A stretch of 64,000 nucleotides of DNA from Sabulibacter ruber (GCF_017355955.1 NZ_JAFFID010000002.1:124001-188000); one strand, 5' to 3'; numbered from the stretch's first letter, positions 8,571 through 17,231 are shown. Translations and numbers: made by a program. Notes: generated by a model not told the origin, from the sequence alone.

Positions 8571-9191
8571 TTAACTCGTAAGCGCATACATCAGAATATT
8601 CACGCCAAACTTGGTGTTATCCTCCGCTAGCCAGCGCTTGTTTCTAAAGTCATAGTCCCACTCGCAGCCGTAGTCTTTGTTGCTGTAGAGCACGGCAATG
8701 CGGCCGTTCACTTCATAGGCTTTGAGGTAGTCGTGGACCAGGTCATCGCCCCAGCCGTTGAGCTCAAAGGAGGTGGTAGGCGGACCTTCCTCGAACTTGA
8801 AAAAGGAACGGTAAATGGGATGGTTGTTGGGAATTTTCTTTAGCGCCTTCGGCCCGAAACACACGCGCATCTGCTCCTCAAAAGACCGTGCGAAGAGGCC
8901 GTCTATGTCATGGTTGCAGTCATCCACGAACACGAAGCCGCCGTTCGTCACATAGCGCTCAAAATTGGCTCTTTCCTTCGCGTTAAACTGCACCAGTTTG
9001 TGGCCGCTCAAATAGCAGAAAGGGTACCGGAACAGCTCTGAACTTTCCAAAGAGATGACCTTTTCCTGCTCCACAATAGGCACGGTGGTGTACTCTACCA
9101 GTGAGTGCAGCAGATTAGAGGGCATCCGTTGGTCGGTGTCCCAGTTGCCGGAGCGGTATTGCAGGCGTACGAAGGTGAAAGGAGCGGGCAT
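8571..9191 (-). CDS. DUF4159 domain protein
   Basis: Product of 206 aa. Recognisable DUF4159 features are the N-terminal FTFVRLQYRSGNWDTDQ, the central YVTNGGFVFVDDCNHDIDGL strand-turn, NNHPIYRSFFKFEEGPP, and the C-terminal FGVNILMYALT. This family adopts a glutamine-amidotransferase-like fold and commonly opens MoxR/DUF58 clusters in Bacteroidota. No signal peptide is evident in this start. It is the first gene of the minus-strand cluster after DUF2442. Molecular function is unknown. Confidence 0.9.
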   Translation of the reverse strand: MPAPFTFVRLQYRSGNWDTDQRMPSNLLHSLVEYTTVPIVEQEKVISLESSELFRYPFCYLSGHKLVQFNAKERANFERYVTNGGFVFVDDCNHDIDGLFARSFEEQMRVCFGPKALKKIPNNHPIYRSFFKFEEGPPTTSFELNGWGDDLVHDYLKAYEVNGRIAVLYSNKDYGCEWDYDFRNKRWLAEDNTKFGVNILMYALTS

Positions 9192-9206
9192 GGAAAAACT
9201 ACGGAA

Positions 9207-9455
9207 CTAGAGTAAACCCGCAATAGATAAGTCTTCGTCCAGTTCCTCCCAGTGGATACCAACCCCATTACCAATCAGGCGCCAGTTCATCCGTTGCGCT
9301 TCTGTACTGTCTCTCAGAACCGGAAACCACTCCAAAGGAACTCCTAATTCTCTTCCATCCGAAAGAAGAACATACATCTTGGCATCGGTAAACCAAACCT
9401 TTTGAGCTTGAGGAGTAGTGTGCTTAACTAAAGTATTCATGCCATTTTTGCTCAA
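9207..9455 (-). CDS. DUF2442 family protein
   Basis: Small protein of 82 aa. DUF2442 hallmarks are KVWFTDAKMYVLLSDGRELG (beta-hairpin), VPLEWFPVLRDSTEAQR, and the closing GVGIHWEELDEDLSIAGLL. The family is often found next to DUF4160 genes as a putative toxin-antitoxin pair, but no DUF4160 gene is adjacent here. It ends 15 bp before the DUF4159 start on the same strand, so it may be the first gene of that transcript. Function unproven. Confidence 0.9.
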   Translation of the reverse strand: MSKNGMNTLVKHTTPQAQKVWFTDAKMYVLLSDGRELGVPLEWFPVLRDSTEAQRMNWRLIGNGVGIHWEELDEDLSIAGLL

Positions 9456-9503
9456 AAAGAGACTTATGGGTAAAGGGCTACGTCACCAGCCCTATTTCTA
9501 ATT

Positions 9504-9592
9504 TGTCATCTTGGAAAGATCTTGTGAGCAAACTAGAGTAACTTTTAATGAGCGCTTCTACTGTTCGCCCACAAGATCCTTTTAGGATGACA
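9504..9592. repeat. 90-bp hairpin repeat, copy 2
   Basis: Left end TGTCATCTTGGAAAGATCTT, right end CACAAGATCCTTTTAGGATG+ACA. Upstream of the DUF2442 gene, between it and the end of the TldE-like gene. Confidence 0.85.
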
Positions 9593-9621
9593 AAAGAAGA
9601 GTTTGATAATATAAGTTTAAT

Positions 9622-9663
9622 CCCGCTTTTGGCCTATATTCTTGAAATTAGGCCAAAAGCGGG
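9622..9663. repeat. 40-bp palindrome family copy with perfect arms; likely terminator of the TldE gene
   Basis: CCCGCTTTTGGCCTA (9622-9636) and TAGGCCAAAAGCGGG (9649-9663) form a perfect 15-bp stem with a 12-nt loop. It sits 18 bp beyond the TldE-like stop on the minus strand. It has no strong U-tract, so terminator activity is only probable. This is the best-paired member of the family in the window. Confidence 0.75.
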
Positions 9664-9681
9664 AAAGAGATTCAGGCCGGA

Positions 9682-10998
9682 CTACACTGCGTCTGACAAG
9701 CTGGTGAAGGTAAAGTCTCTAATCTTCATAGGAGGCACCAGGTTGCCACCGATGCGCTGCGGTTTTCCTAAGGCCTCCAGGTTGTTGAGCATGATGACCG
9801 GGCTTTCGTTGAAACGGAAGTTTTTCACAGGGTGCTTGATCTTGCCGTTCTCAATGTAAAAGGTTCCGTCGCGGGTGAGGCCGGTGTAGAGCAGGGTCTG
9901 GGGATCCACGGCTCTGATGTACCACAGGCGCGTTACCAAAATGCCTTTTTGGGTGCCTTTGATGAGGTCTTCCAGGCTCTGGTTGCCGCCGGCCATGATG
10001 AAACCACCCGGCGAGGGCAAGCCTTTCACGCCTTTCTTCTGCGCCCAGAATTGGGAGTAGGTCATATTCTTCACCACGCCTTTGTCAATCCAAGTTACTT
10101 TCTCGTGTGGACGACCATCGCCGGACCAGGTAGAGGAAGGAATCTCGGGATTGGTAGGGTCTGAGGTGATGGTCACGCGCTCATCAAACATCTTCTCGCC
10201 CAGTTTGGTTTTGCCACCCGGTTTGCTCAGGAAAGAACGCCCTTCTTCGGCACTACGGGCATCCAGGCTGCGGAACATGTTTTCCAGCAGATCAACGGCC
10301 GCGGTAGGCTCCAGGATCACGGTGTATTTACCCGGCTCCACCGCTTTGGCGCTCACCGAGCTTAGGGCTTTCTGGGCCGCAATCTCTGAGGCAGCAGCGG
10401 TGTCCAGCTTGGATACATCGCTTACATCACGCGTTACGTAGCCCGATCCGGTTCCATCCTGGGTACGCATGGTTACGGAGAAATCCACGTCTGAGCTCTG
10501 GTTGTAGGCAAACAGGCCTTTGGAGTTCATTTTGGCGCTGAAGCCACTGCGGTCTTCCCAGAAACCGGCGGCTGTCAGTTTCTTGCTATCAGCCAGCTGC
10601 ATGCTTTTGGCGGCAGCGTTGGCGCGGTATTCAGGATCTATGTCGTGAGTGGTTTTGAACCAAGCGTTGCTGGGCAGGTAATTCTGCGGACCTAGCATGG
10701 GCACGTACTCCGGGCTTTCCGGGGCGATGCGGGCTACCTCTTCGGCACGGCGCACCACTTTCTCTAGCGAGGCATCGTCAAACTCGTTGATGGTAGCCAC
10801 GCCCGAACGTTTCCCGAAACGGGCTTCCACGGCTAGCGACATGTTTTCTTCCTGGCCGCTGGTAGACACGGTACTGCGGGCGTAACGGATGTTACCCCCT
10901 TTATAGCCGCTGAGGTTTACCTCGCACTCATCGGCTTTGGAATAGCTCAGGGCCTTTTTCAGCAGCGCCTGCGCCTGATCTTTACTTAATATTGCCAT
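9682..10998 (-). CDS. TldE/PmbA-like subunit of a TldD/TldE metalloprotease
   Basis: Product of 438 aa, typical of the TldD/PmbA family. Conserved stretches are VEARFGKRSGVATINEFDDA in the N-terminal half, YTVILEPTAAVDLLENMFRS, the inter-domain GDGRPHEKVTWIDKGVVKNM, and GGFIMAGGNQSLEDLIKGTQ with GILVTRLWYIRAVDPQTLLY near the end. It lacks the HExxxH zinc motif present in its neighbour, as expected for the non-catalytic TldE side. In E. coli TldD/TldE trims unfolded peptides and matures microcin B17. It follows the TldD-like gene by 71 bp on the same strand. No leader peptide is visible, in contrast to the partner. Confidence 0.9.
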   Translation of the reverse strand: MAILSKDQAQALLKKALSYSKADECEVNLSGYKGGNIRYARSTVSTSGQEENMSLAVEARFGKRSGVATINEFDDASLEKVVRRAEEVARIAPESPEYVPMLGPQNYLPSNAWFKTTHDIDPEYRANAAAKSMQLADSKKLTAAGFWEDRSGFSAKMNSKGLFAYNQSSDVDFSVTMRTQDGTGSGYVTRDVSDVSKLDTAAASEIAAQKALSSVSAKAVEPGKYTVILEPTAAVDLLENMFRSLDARSAEEGRSFLSKPGGKTKLGEKMFDERVTITSDPTNPEIPSSTWSGDGRPHEKVTWIDKGVVKNMTYSQFWAQKKGVKGLPSPGGFIMAGGNQSLEDLIKGTQKGILVTRLWYIRAVDPQTLLYTGLTRDGTFYIENGKIKHPVKNFRFNESPVIMLNNLEALGKPQRIGGNLVPPMKIRDFTFTSLSDAV

Positions 10999-11003
10999 TG
11001 GTC

Positions 11004-11030
11004 TGTATCACGTATCAAGTAGCAAGACAC
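11004..11030. repeat. GTATCA/GTAGCA repeat family, copy 1
   Basis: TGTATCACGTATCAAGTAGC followed by AAGACACGAC, between the TldD- and TldE-like genes. Related sequences occur at 49574-49603 and 51512-51610. Confidence 0.6.
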
Positions 11031-11069
11031 GACTAATATAGTCGCACTTATCTCGCTAGTTTCTCCTTG

Positions 11070-12713
11070 TTAAATTTTCCTTCCAGTATTGATCACATTC
11101 ACGCCATTGAAACGAGTGTGCGAAGAACCGTGCGAAACGGCGCTTACCTGACTGGGTTGGCCTTTGCCGTCGAAGAAGGAGCCGAACATGCGGTAATCGC
11201 TTTCGTCGCAAACGGCGGCGCAGGAATTCCAGAATTCCTGGGTGTTGCTTTGGTAGGCCACATCCTCTAGCGGACCTACAATTTTGCCGCCTTTGATCTC
11301 GTAGAACAGCTGGCCGCCAAACTGGAAGTTGTAGCGCTGCTGGTCAATGGAGTAAGAGCCACGGCCTGCGATGTAGATACCCCGGTCCACGCCTTTGACC
11401 ATATCATCTACGCTCAGTTTCTGCTTGCCTGGAGCCAATGACACGTTCGGCATGCGCTGGAACTGCACCGAGCTCCAGTTATCGGCATAAGAACAGCCAT
11501 GCGACTCTTTCTCACCAATGATGTGGGCCTGGTCACGGGTGGCCTGGTAGTTTACCAGTACGCCGTCTTTGATGAGGTCCCAACGCTTGGTTTTCACGCC
11601 TTCATCGTCATAGCCTACTGCGCCCAGAGAACCCGGCTGCACTTTATCGGCGAAGATGTTCACGTGCTTGCTGCCGTAGGGGAAGGTTTTGGTTTTCCAT
11701 TTGTCCAAGGTAGCGAAGGAAGTACCGGCGTAGTTGGCCTCGTAGCCCAGCACGCGGTCCAATTCCAGTGGGTGACCCACGCTTTCGTGGATGGTCAGGC
11801 CGAGGTGGTTGGGATCTAACACCAGGTCATATTTACCTGCCATCACTGATTTGGCCGTCAGTTTCTCGCGGGCTTGTTTTGCCGCCAGACCGGCATCAGC
11901 GACAATGTCAAAATATTTGTCATAGCCGGTAAGGCCGGTACCTTCCGGGCCTTTCATAGTTGGTGCCTTCACGGTGAGGTACTCAAAGCCCATGCCCATA
12001 GGAGCGCTCAGCGCATCGCGGGTTTTGAACTTACCAGAGGTTTTGTCCACGGCAGTTACCGTAAAGTTTGGCCAGATGCGGTGGATGTCCTGGTCAATGT
12101 AAGAGCCATCCGTAGAGGCGAAGTATTTTTGCTCGTTTATCTGAAACAAGGCCGAATTCACGAAGTTGGCACCGTTGGCCAGGGCGGCGGCGTTGGCTGC
12201 CAGAAGCAAGTCGGCTTTCTCTGAAACAGGTACCTCAAAGGCGTTCTTCTGAATAGGCGTTCTCCAGCTTACCTCGCCGTAGCCTTGCTGCGGGGCCAGC
12301 TGTACCGGCTCTTTCTGTAGTTTGGAGTTGGCTTTGGCAATGGCCACGGCCTGCTCGGCAGCTTTGGCAACGCCTTTGTCGCTCACGTCTGAGGTGGCGG
12401 CAAAGCCCCAGGTGCCGTTGGCAATCACGCGCACACCCACGCCGTAGCTCTCGGTGGTGCTGATGCCTTGCACTTGCTTCTCGCGGGTAAACACGTTCTG
12501 GGCCAGGTAACGGCCAATGCGTACATCGGTGTAAGTGGCGCCTTTGCTTTTAGCGGCGTTTAAAGCCACATCAGCCAAGCGCTTTTTCAGGGCCACGTCC
12601 ACAGTTTCCAGTGCGCGGGCCGGATCAATCTCGTGACCAAACGTTGGGATGTTGGAAAGCAAAAGCCCTCCTACACCCATGGCGGTCAGTCCTATAAAAT
12701 CACGTCTTTTCAA
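11070..12713 (-). CDS. TldD-like zinc metalloprotease with Tat-type leader
   Basis: Product of 547 aa. The TldD active site is seen as TIHESVGHPLELDRVLGYEA (HExxxH) near residue 300, with NYAGTSFA after it. Further TldD signatures are GVGVRVIANGTWGFAATSDV and GCSYADNWSSVQFQRMPNVS. The N-terminus MKRRDFIGLTAMGVGGLLLS has a twin-arginine motif, a hydrophobic core and a possible cleavage region, suggesting Tat export; E. coli TldD is cytoplasmic. It is first of the TldD-TldE pair. Catalytic assignment is firm; export and the substrate are inferred. Confidence 0.92.
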   Translation of the reverse strand: MKRRDFIGLTAMGVGGLLLSNIPTFGHEIDPARALETVDVALKKRLADVALNAAKSKGATYTDVRIGRYLAQNVFTREKQVQGISTTESYGVGVRVIANGTWGFAATSDVSDKGVAKAAEQAVAIAKANSKLQKEPVQLAPQQGYGEVSWRTPIQKNAFEVPVSEKADLLLAANAAALANGANFVNSALFQINEQKYFASTDGSYIDQDIHRIWPNFTVTAVDKTSGKFKTRDALSAPMGMGFEYLTVKAPTMKGPEGTGLTGYDKYFDIVADAGLAAKQAREKLTAKSVMAGKYDLVLDPNHLGLTIHESVGHPLELDRVLGYEANYAGTSFATLDKWKTKTFPYGSKHVNIFADKVQPGSLGAVGYDDEGVKTKRWDLIKDGVLVNYQATRDQAHIIGEKESHGCSYADNWSSVQFQRMPNVSLAPGKQKLSVDDMVKGVDRGIYIAGRGSYSIDQQRYNFQFGGQLFYEIKGGKIVGPLEDVAYQSNTQEFWNSCAAVCDESDYRMFGSFFDGKGQPSQVSAVSHGSSHTRFNGVNVINTGRKI

Positions 12714-13051
12714 GGGTTTGTTTGTTAGGTAAGCGAGAATTTATCAGAGCAAAAAGATTTGCACTTCTAAGTTTACTTCTTGTTCAGGAGGAAAGCAAGA
12801 AAGTTGGGCGGTAACTGTGGAAAGGGCCTCGGGATACACCGGTTAACCACCGTTTTGCCTCTGTTTTCCTGAAAACGGCTCTAAAACAGACAGGCCTTTC
12901 AACACCTTCTATATGATTGTTTCGCCAGTCGCCCTGCAAAATGCACCATTGGCTGCAAAAACCTGGTGATGGATCCGTGTTCTCCCGAACTATGCAGTAA
13001 ACACAATCAGCCTCTGCGTTTACCGGCTGGTTTTCTAAAAACTGCCCAAAA
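12714..13051. other. Divergent intergenic region (tldD-like / PD40 gene)
   Basis: 338 bp between divergent genes. It holds a palindrome-family copy at 12850-12890. The 16-mer GTTTGTTTGTTAGGTA at 12716-12731 recurs at 16897-16912 in the subtilase leader. No other structure was seen. Confidence 0.5.
12850..12890. repeat. 40-bp palindrome family copy between divergent genes
   Basis: CCGTTTTGCCTCTGTTTTCC then TGAAAACGGCTCTAAAACAG. Its divergent setting rules out a simple terminator role for this copy. Confidence 0.75.
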
Positions 13052-14014
13052 ATGTTTTCTACCGCTAAAAAACTTTTCTTAGCTCTCACCGCTTTCCCAA
13101 GTCTGGCTTTGGCTCAATCAGCTCCAGACACTGTCACTGCCGTTCAACTTTCGGCCACGCCCCGCCTCTTCGCCGACGGTGTGATTTCCACCCAAGACTT
13201 TGAATTCAACGCCACCTTCACACCCGATGGCAAAACCGTCTTCTTCACCAAGGCGACGCCCGGCTGGCAGCGCATGGTCATTCTGTACTCCGAGCAAAAG
13301 AACGGAAAGTGGCAGGAACCTAAGCTCGCGCCTTTCTCCGGCCAGTACCGCGATGCCGACCCGTTCATCAGCCCAGACGGGCAGAAGCTGTTCTTTATGT
13401 CTGACCGGCCGGTGAACGGTGAGCCAAAAGTAGACTATGATATCTGGTTTGTTTCCAAGACGAAGGACGGCTGGGGCGAGCCGCAGGTGGTGCCGAACGG
13501 GCCAAACACGTTAAAGGAGGTCTATTACCCTTCAGTAGCCGCGAACGGCAATATGTACTTCAGCGCGCTCACCGCTTCCGGCATGGACTTGTATGTGTCT
13601 AAATGGGAGAACGGGCAGTATGCCGCCCCGGAAAAGCTGTCGTTCAACACCGCCGCCACTGACCTGGACCCCATTATCACCGCCGATGAACGCCTGCTCT
13701 TCTTTACCAGCAACAACCGCAAGGCGTTTGGCGGGGCCGATCTGTTCGTGAGCGTGAATGGTCCGCAGGGTTGGTCCACGCCACGGCCGCTAGACTCCAA
13801 CGTGAATTCTTCGCTCAACGAAGGCCAGCCCGGCCTCTCCGCCGATAACAAAAAGCTGTACTTCACCTCGGCAAAAATGCCCACCGGAACCCGCCCGAAG
13901 TCTGCTTCCTACAAAGAACTCCTGCAAGAACTGCGGGGCACCTACAACGGTTTGGGCAACATCTACGAGGTGGATATCTCTGCCCTTACAGAAACTCTCA
14001 CGGCCAGTAAGTAG
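13052..14014 (+). CDS. PD40 (WD40-like) beta-propeller secreted protein
   Basis: Product of 320 aa. The signal peptide is MFSTAKKLFLALTAFPSLAL with cleavage likely at ALA-Q. Five or so PD40 blades follow with the pattern F-TPDGKTVFFTK, FISPDGQKLFFMSDRP, YYPSVAANGNMYFSA, IITADERLLFFTSNNR and GLSADNKKLYFTSAK. Such TolB-like propellers in Bacteroidota are periplasmic or outer-membrane associated and probably bind proteins; no catalytic residues are apparent. The gene stands alone and converges on the subtilase gene across a strong hairpin. Confidence 0.9.
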   Translation: MFSTAKKLFLALTAFPSLALAQSAPDTVTAVQLSATPRLFADGVISTQDFEFNATFTPDGKTVFFTKATPGWQRMVILYSEQKNGKWQEPKLAPFSGQYRDADPFISPDGQKLFFMSDRPVNGEPKVDYDIWFVSKTKDGWGEPQVVPNGPNTLKEVYYPSVAANGNMYFSALTASGMDLYVSKWENGQYAAPEKLSFNTAATDLDPIITADERLLFFTSNNRKAFGGADLFVSVNGPQGWSTPRPLDSNVNSSLNEGQPGLSADNKKLYFTSAKMPTGTRPKSASYKELLQELRGTYNGLGNIYEVDISALTETLTASK

Positions 14015-14019
14015 AACAT

Positions 14020-14059
14020 CTGTTTCAAGTTCGTTTTTGAGGAAACAGGTTATAAACAG
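14020..14059. repeat. 40-bp palindrome family copy
   Basis: CTGTTTCAAG...CGTTTTTGAGGAAACAGG...TATAAACAG. It begins just after the PD40 stop codon and abuts the terminator hairpin at 14056. Confidence 0.55.
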
Positions 14060-14096
14060 AAGAGGCGCCCTCCGTTAAGAAGGACGCCTCTTCTGT
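14056..14096. terminator. Bidirectional terminator hairpin
   Basis: ACAGAAGAGGCG (14056-14067) pairs with CGCCTCTTCTGT (14085-14096) between the convergent PD40 and subtilase genes. Confidence 0.75.
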
Positions 14097-14114
14097 ATTA
14101 GAATAAGCCAGGGC

Positions 14115-16865
14115 TTACTTGGTAAGCACCATGCGGTTAGTGTAGGTTTTGGCGCCGGTTTCTACTTTGTAGATGTAAGTACCGGCCGGTAAAGCGGCGG
14201 CGTCAAAGTTCACGGTGTAGTTACCAGATTTCTTGGTTTCAGCCACCAGTGACTTCACTTTGTTGCCCATCACGTCATACACATTAATCTGCACCGGCCC
14301 GTCCTGGGTAACCACGTAGCTGATGGTGGTATTGCCGGTGAAGGGGTTAGGGTAGCTGTACACGCGGTCATTCACTTTGTTCAAACCGGCCACGGCGGTA
14401 GAGGTGCTGGTAGCGGCCGGTTGCGTAGCTGCGTTCCACTGCGCGTGGGTGCGGGTGATGATCACGGCAAAGTCAGCGCGGGTTACGTCTTGCAACGGTT
14501 TGAAAGAAGCGTGTAGCGTAGGCTGCAGATCATACGGACCTTGGGTCACCGAGTAGTAGGCGTTAATCAGGTTCAGTTCCAAGGCCACGCTTACGTAGCC
14601 TTCTAGCCCGGCCGGAATAGAAGCGGCATCTTCAATTGGGTAGTTCACGCCGTCTACAGCCACGGTGGGGGTTTTGCCGTTGCGGGCCAGGGCAAACTCC
14701 TGCAAGCCCAGCGCCTGCACCAAAGAGTAAGACAACTCCGCCCGGTTTACTTTTCCGGCAGGCACAAACTTGCCCGGCGCTACTGGTAACATGATGCCGT
14801 TGAACTTGTGGCTCAGATCACGCAGGGCACCACCTTTGGCTACAATAGACTCGGCCAGCAGTTTTCTGTCTTTTACATCGGTTAAGGTGAAAGAACCGTC
14901 AATAGGCAGGAACTGACGGATGCCTTCGCCCATCATGAGGTAATCTGCCAGGTCAATGCGTTTCAGGAGCTCGTCTGGCTTGTAACCACCGCCAGCCAAA
15001 CCATCTGCCAGGCGCGCACCTACGGCCATCTTAATGGAAGCCTCGGCGGGGTGACCGGCAATATCGGCCAGACCGGTGGTGCCAGCGGCTGTCATTTTGT
15101 TGATGAGTCCGTTGATGGTTTCGGGGAAGGCTACTCCGTTCAAGCCAGATACTTCCACAGTCCAGGCGCCGGCCTCCGGAGATGCCACGGCTACTCCACG
15201 GTCATAGCTCAGCGAGAAAGTCACCGGAATGCCCGCGCTGGTTCTCACTCCACTTGGTGAGATCAACGTCAATCTAACGGGGTTCCCGGTCTCGCCGGCA
15301 ATGCCGGTTGCTTTGATCTTGGCTTCAATGCTGGTGGTACCGGCGGCAACGTTGAAAGGATACACGTTGGTAGCAGTAGTAGCGGGGTTGTAGTTGATGG
15401 TGAAGTTTTCTACTTCATTGTTTGCATTCACGTTGCTGTTAAAGGTTCTGGTCATGTTCACGGTAGAGCCATACGGCGCGGCGGTCAATCGGAACGCTTT
15501 GTCTACGGCGGCATACGCGTTCACGTAACCGGCACCTACTTCCCAAGGCTCAGCGCCGGGAATGTTGGAGGCTGTCTGCTGCAGAATCTCTTTTACCTGC
15601 GCCACGGTTAACGCCGGGTTGGCATCCAGCATAAGCGCCACAATGCCCGCCACGTGCGGAGCCGCCATAGAAGTACCGCTCATGTGCGTGTAGTACGGCA
15701 GGTGCGCAGGCTCCAGGGTAGTCACGTCTTTGTCAATAGATAGGGAAGACACCGGGGCAATGACGCGGGTTGAGACAATGTCTACGCCCGGCGAAGTTAC
15801 CGTAGGACGGTCCTGCCAGGTGTAGGTTTGTCCATCAAGCGTGAAAGAACCGCCTTTGTTTTCAACCCCTCTGGAAGAAAAATCGGCTAAACGGCCCGAT
15901 TTGTCACCGGCGGCCACGGCAATGACCCAAGGCGCTTTTTTATAATTACCCGTAATGGTGCTGGAGCTGGGGCCCGAGTTACCGGCGGAGAACACGACTA
16001 CAATGTTCCGGTCAACGCAGCGCTTGGTGGCCAGCGTGATAGGATCGGCGGGATTCACATCGGTTCCGGTGTCGCTGGTATTCCCGAAGGAGTTGGTGAT
16101 AACCCGGATGTTGTATTTAGCCTGGTTGATGAGGGCGTAATCGAAGCCGGAAAGTACGTCTAGCAGCAGCAACGCCGCGCCGGAACCGTAGCCCACCAGA
16201 TCAGCGCCCGGAGCAACTCCGGTGAATTTGCCCTGGGAGGCCTGCCCGATACCGCCCACAATACCGGCTACGTGGGTTCCGTGACCACCGGTGGCATCGG
16301 TATTCGGGATGTTTTCCACCGGTGTGTAGGGCAGAATTCCGGAAACCGAGTTCAGGTTGGTCACGGAGGTAGCGTTCTGTTTCAGGTTCTTGCCAAACTG
16401 CAGGTCTGGGTGCGTGCCGTCTACCCCGCTGTCGTTTACCAGTACGCCAATGCCTTTACCCGACACCGGCAGGCCACCGTTCTTGGTGGTGAAAGCCATC
16501 TCGGTGCGTACTTTATCCACACCGGTAATGGCTCTGGCCCCATCGTTCTCATACTTCAGTGACTCATTGAGGTAGATAGACGCTACTCTGGGGTCTTTGG
16601 CCAGGGCTTCTACCTGCGAGGCAGTAGCCACCGCCCCGGCAATGGGAAGCGCGCGCAGGGTGAGGCCTTGCAGAATGCCTACCCGGGTAAGAGAGGCCAC
16701 ATCCAGCAGCGTGGGGGCGGCTTCTCCTTTAAAAGTGACAACCACTTGCACGGGCGTTAACCTGCCCAGAAGCGTTGATTTCAGTTTTGGATCTACAAAG
16801 GCTTGTCCAAAGACTTGCCCCACTACCATCAGGCAGAAGGCAACAACGGGTACCAGTTTTCTCAT
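14115..16865 (-). CDS. Secreted S8 subtilisin-like protease with SLH-like repeats and T9SS C-terminal domain
   Basis: Product of 916 aa from ATG 16865 (MRKLVPVVAFCLMVVGQVFG, signal peptide); an upstream in-frame ATG at 16946 would bury the leader. The catalytic triad is visible: Asp145 in VLVNDSGVDGTHPDL, His195 in GGHGTHVAGIVGG and Ser399 in SGTSMAAPHVAG; the oxyanion Asn296 lies in SAGNSG. A beta-sandwich region follows. Then about residues 610-830 hold three SLH-like repeats (DIAGHPAEASIKMAVGARLA; VNRAELSYSLVQALG; VTRADFAVIITRTHAQW). The last ~75 residues form a type A T9SS sorting domain (YSYPNPFTGNTTISY ... PAGTYIYKVETGAKTY), so it should cross the outer membrane. Extracellular protein degradation is the likely role. 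Confidence 0.93.
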   Translation of the reverse strand: MRKLVPVVAFCLMVVGQVFGQAFVDPKLKSTLLGRLTPVQVVVTFKGEAAPTLLDVASLTRVGILQGLTLRALPIAGAVATASQVEALAKDPRVASIYLNESLKYENDGARAITGVDKVRTEMAFTTKNGGLPVSGKGIGVLVNDSGVDGTHPDLQFGKNLKQNATSVTNLNSVSGILPYTPVENIPNTDATGGHGTHVAGIVGGIGQASQGKFTGVAPGADLVGYGSGAALLLLDVLSGFDYALINQAKYNIRVITNSFGNTSDTGTDVNPADPITLATKRCVDRNIVVVFSAGNSGPSSSTITGNYKKAPWVIAVAAGDKSGRLADFSSRGVENKGGSFTLDGQTYTWQDRPTVTSPGVDIVSTRVIAPVSSLSIDKDVTTLEPAHLPYYTHMSGTSMAAPHVAGIVALMLDANPALTVAQVKEILQQTASNIPGAEPWEVGAGYVNAYAAVDKAFRLTAAPYGSTVNMTRTFNSNVNANNEVENFTINYNPATTATNVYPFNVAAGTTSIEAKIKATGIAGETGNPVRLTLISPSGVRTSAGIPVTFSLSYDRGVAVASPEAGAWTVEVSGLNGVAFPETINGLINKMTAAGTTGLADIAGHPAEASIKMAVGARLADGLAGGGYKPDELLKRIDLADYLMMGEGIRQFLPIDGSFTLTDVKDRKLLAESIVAKGGALRDLSHKFNGIMLPVAPGKFVPAGKVNRAELSYSLVQALGLQEFALARNGKTPTVAVDGVNYPIEDAASIPAGLEGYVSVALELNLINAYYSVTQGPYDLQPTLHASFKPLQDVTRADFAVIITRTHAQWNAATQPAATSTSTAVAGLNKVNDRVYSYPNPFTGNTTISYVVTQDGPVQINVYDVMGNKVKSLVAETKKSGNYTVNFDAAALPAGTYIYKVETGAKTYTNRMVLTK

Positions 16866-17179
16866 CAGGTGTAAGGGTAAAGGTTTACAATAAAAAGTTT
16901 GTTTGTTAGGTAGTTTGGGTGATAATGAGAAGGTTGAAAACCTCATTACTGACGTAACTGAAGTTTCACCAATTCACTACAATACTGATTTTTCTAAGAG
17001 AAGACTTGCACTTAAGAAAGATAATGCACTAACATTATGATAAGTTGAGTAGTAGTTATGATAACTACCCTCTTCTTGTGAGAAGCAAATCAGTTGGGAA
17101 ATACCCCTTGAGAATACAAGCGAGTTGAAAGAGAAGTACAAGCTGAAGACTTCCCAAAACGTGACTTGCGGGCATAAAA
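16866..17179. other. Leader region of the subtilase gene
   Basis: About 310 bp, AT-rich. On the minus strand the 16-mer TACCTAACAAACAAAC (16897-16912) is shared with the TldD-like leader. The inverted tract ATTATGATAAGTTGAGTAGT with TAGTTATGATAACTACC at 17034-17068 may form a small hairpin. No ORF is convincing. Confidence 0.4.
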
Positions 17180-17211
17180 AAATCCCCGGCAGATTGCTCT
17201 ACCGGGGATTT
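17180..17211 (-). terminator. Rho-independent terminator of the DUF2807 gene
   Basis: AAATCCCCGG (17180-17189) pairs with CCGGGGATTT (17202-17211). The A-run at 17174-17182 gives a U-tract on the minus strand, 21 bp beyond the DUF2807 stop. Confidence 0.9.
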
Positions 17212-17231
17212 CCCATTCCTTTATGTTCAAC

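Noticed and set aside
12784..13089. Minus-strand ORF of 101 aa in the PD40 promoter region
   Set aside because: It overlaps the signal-peptide region of the PD40 gene and a palindrome copy; no family features.
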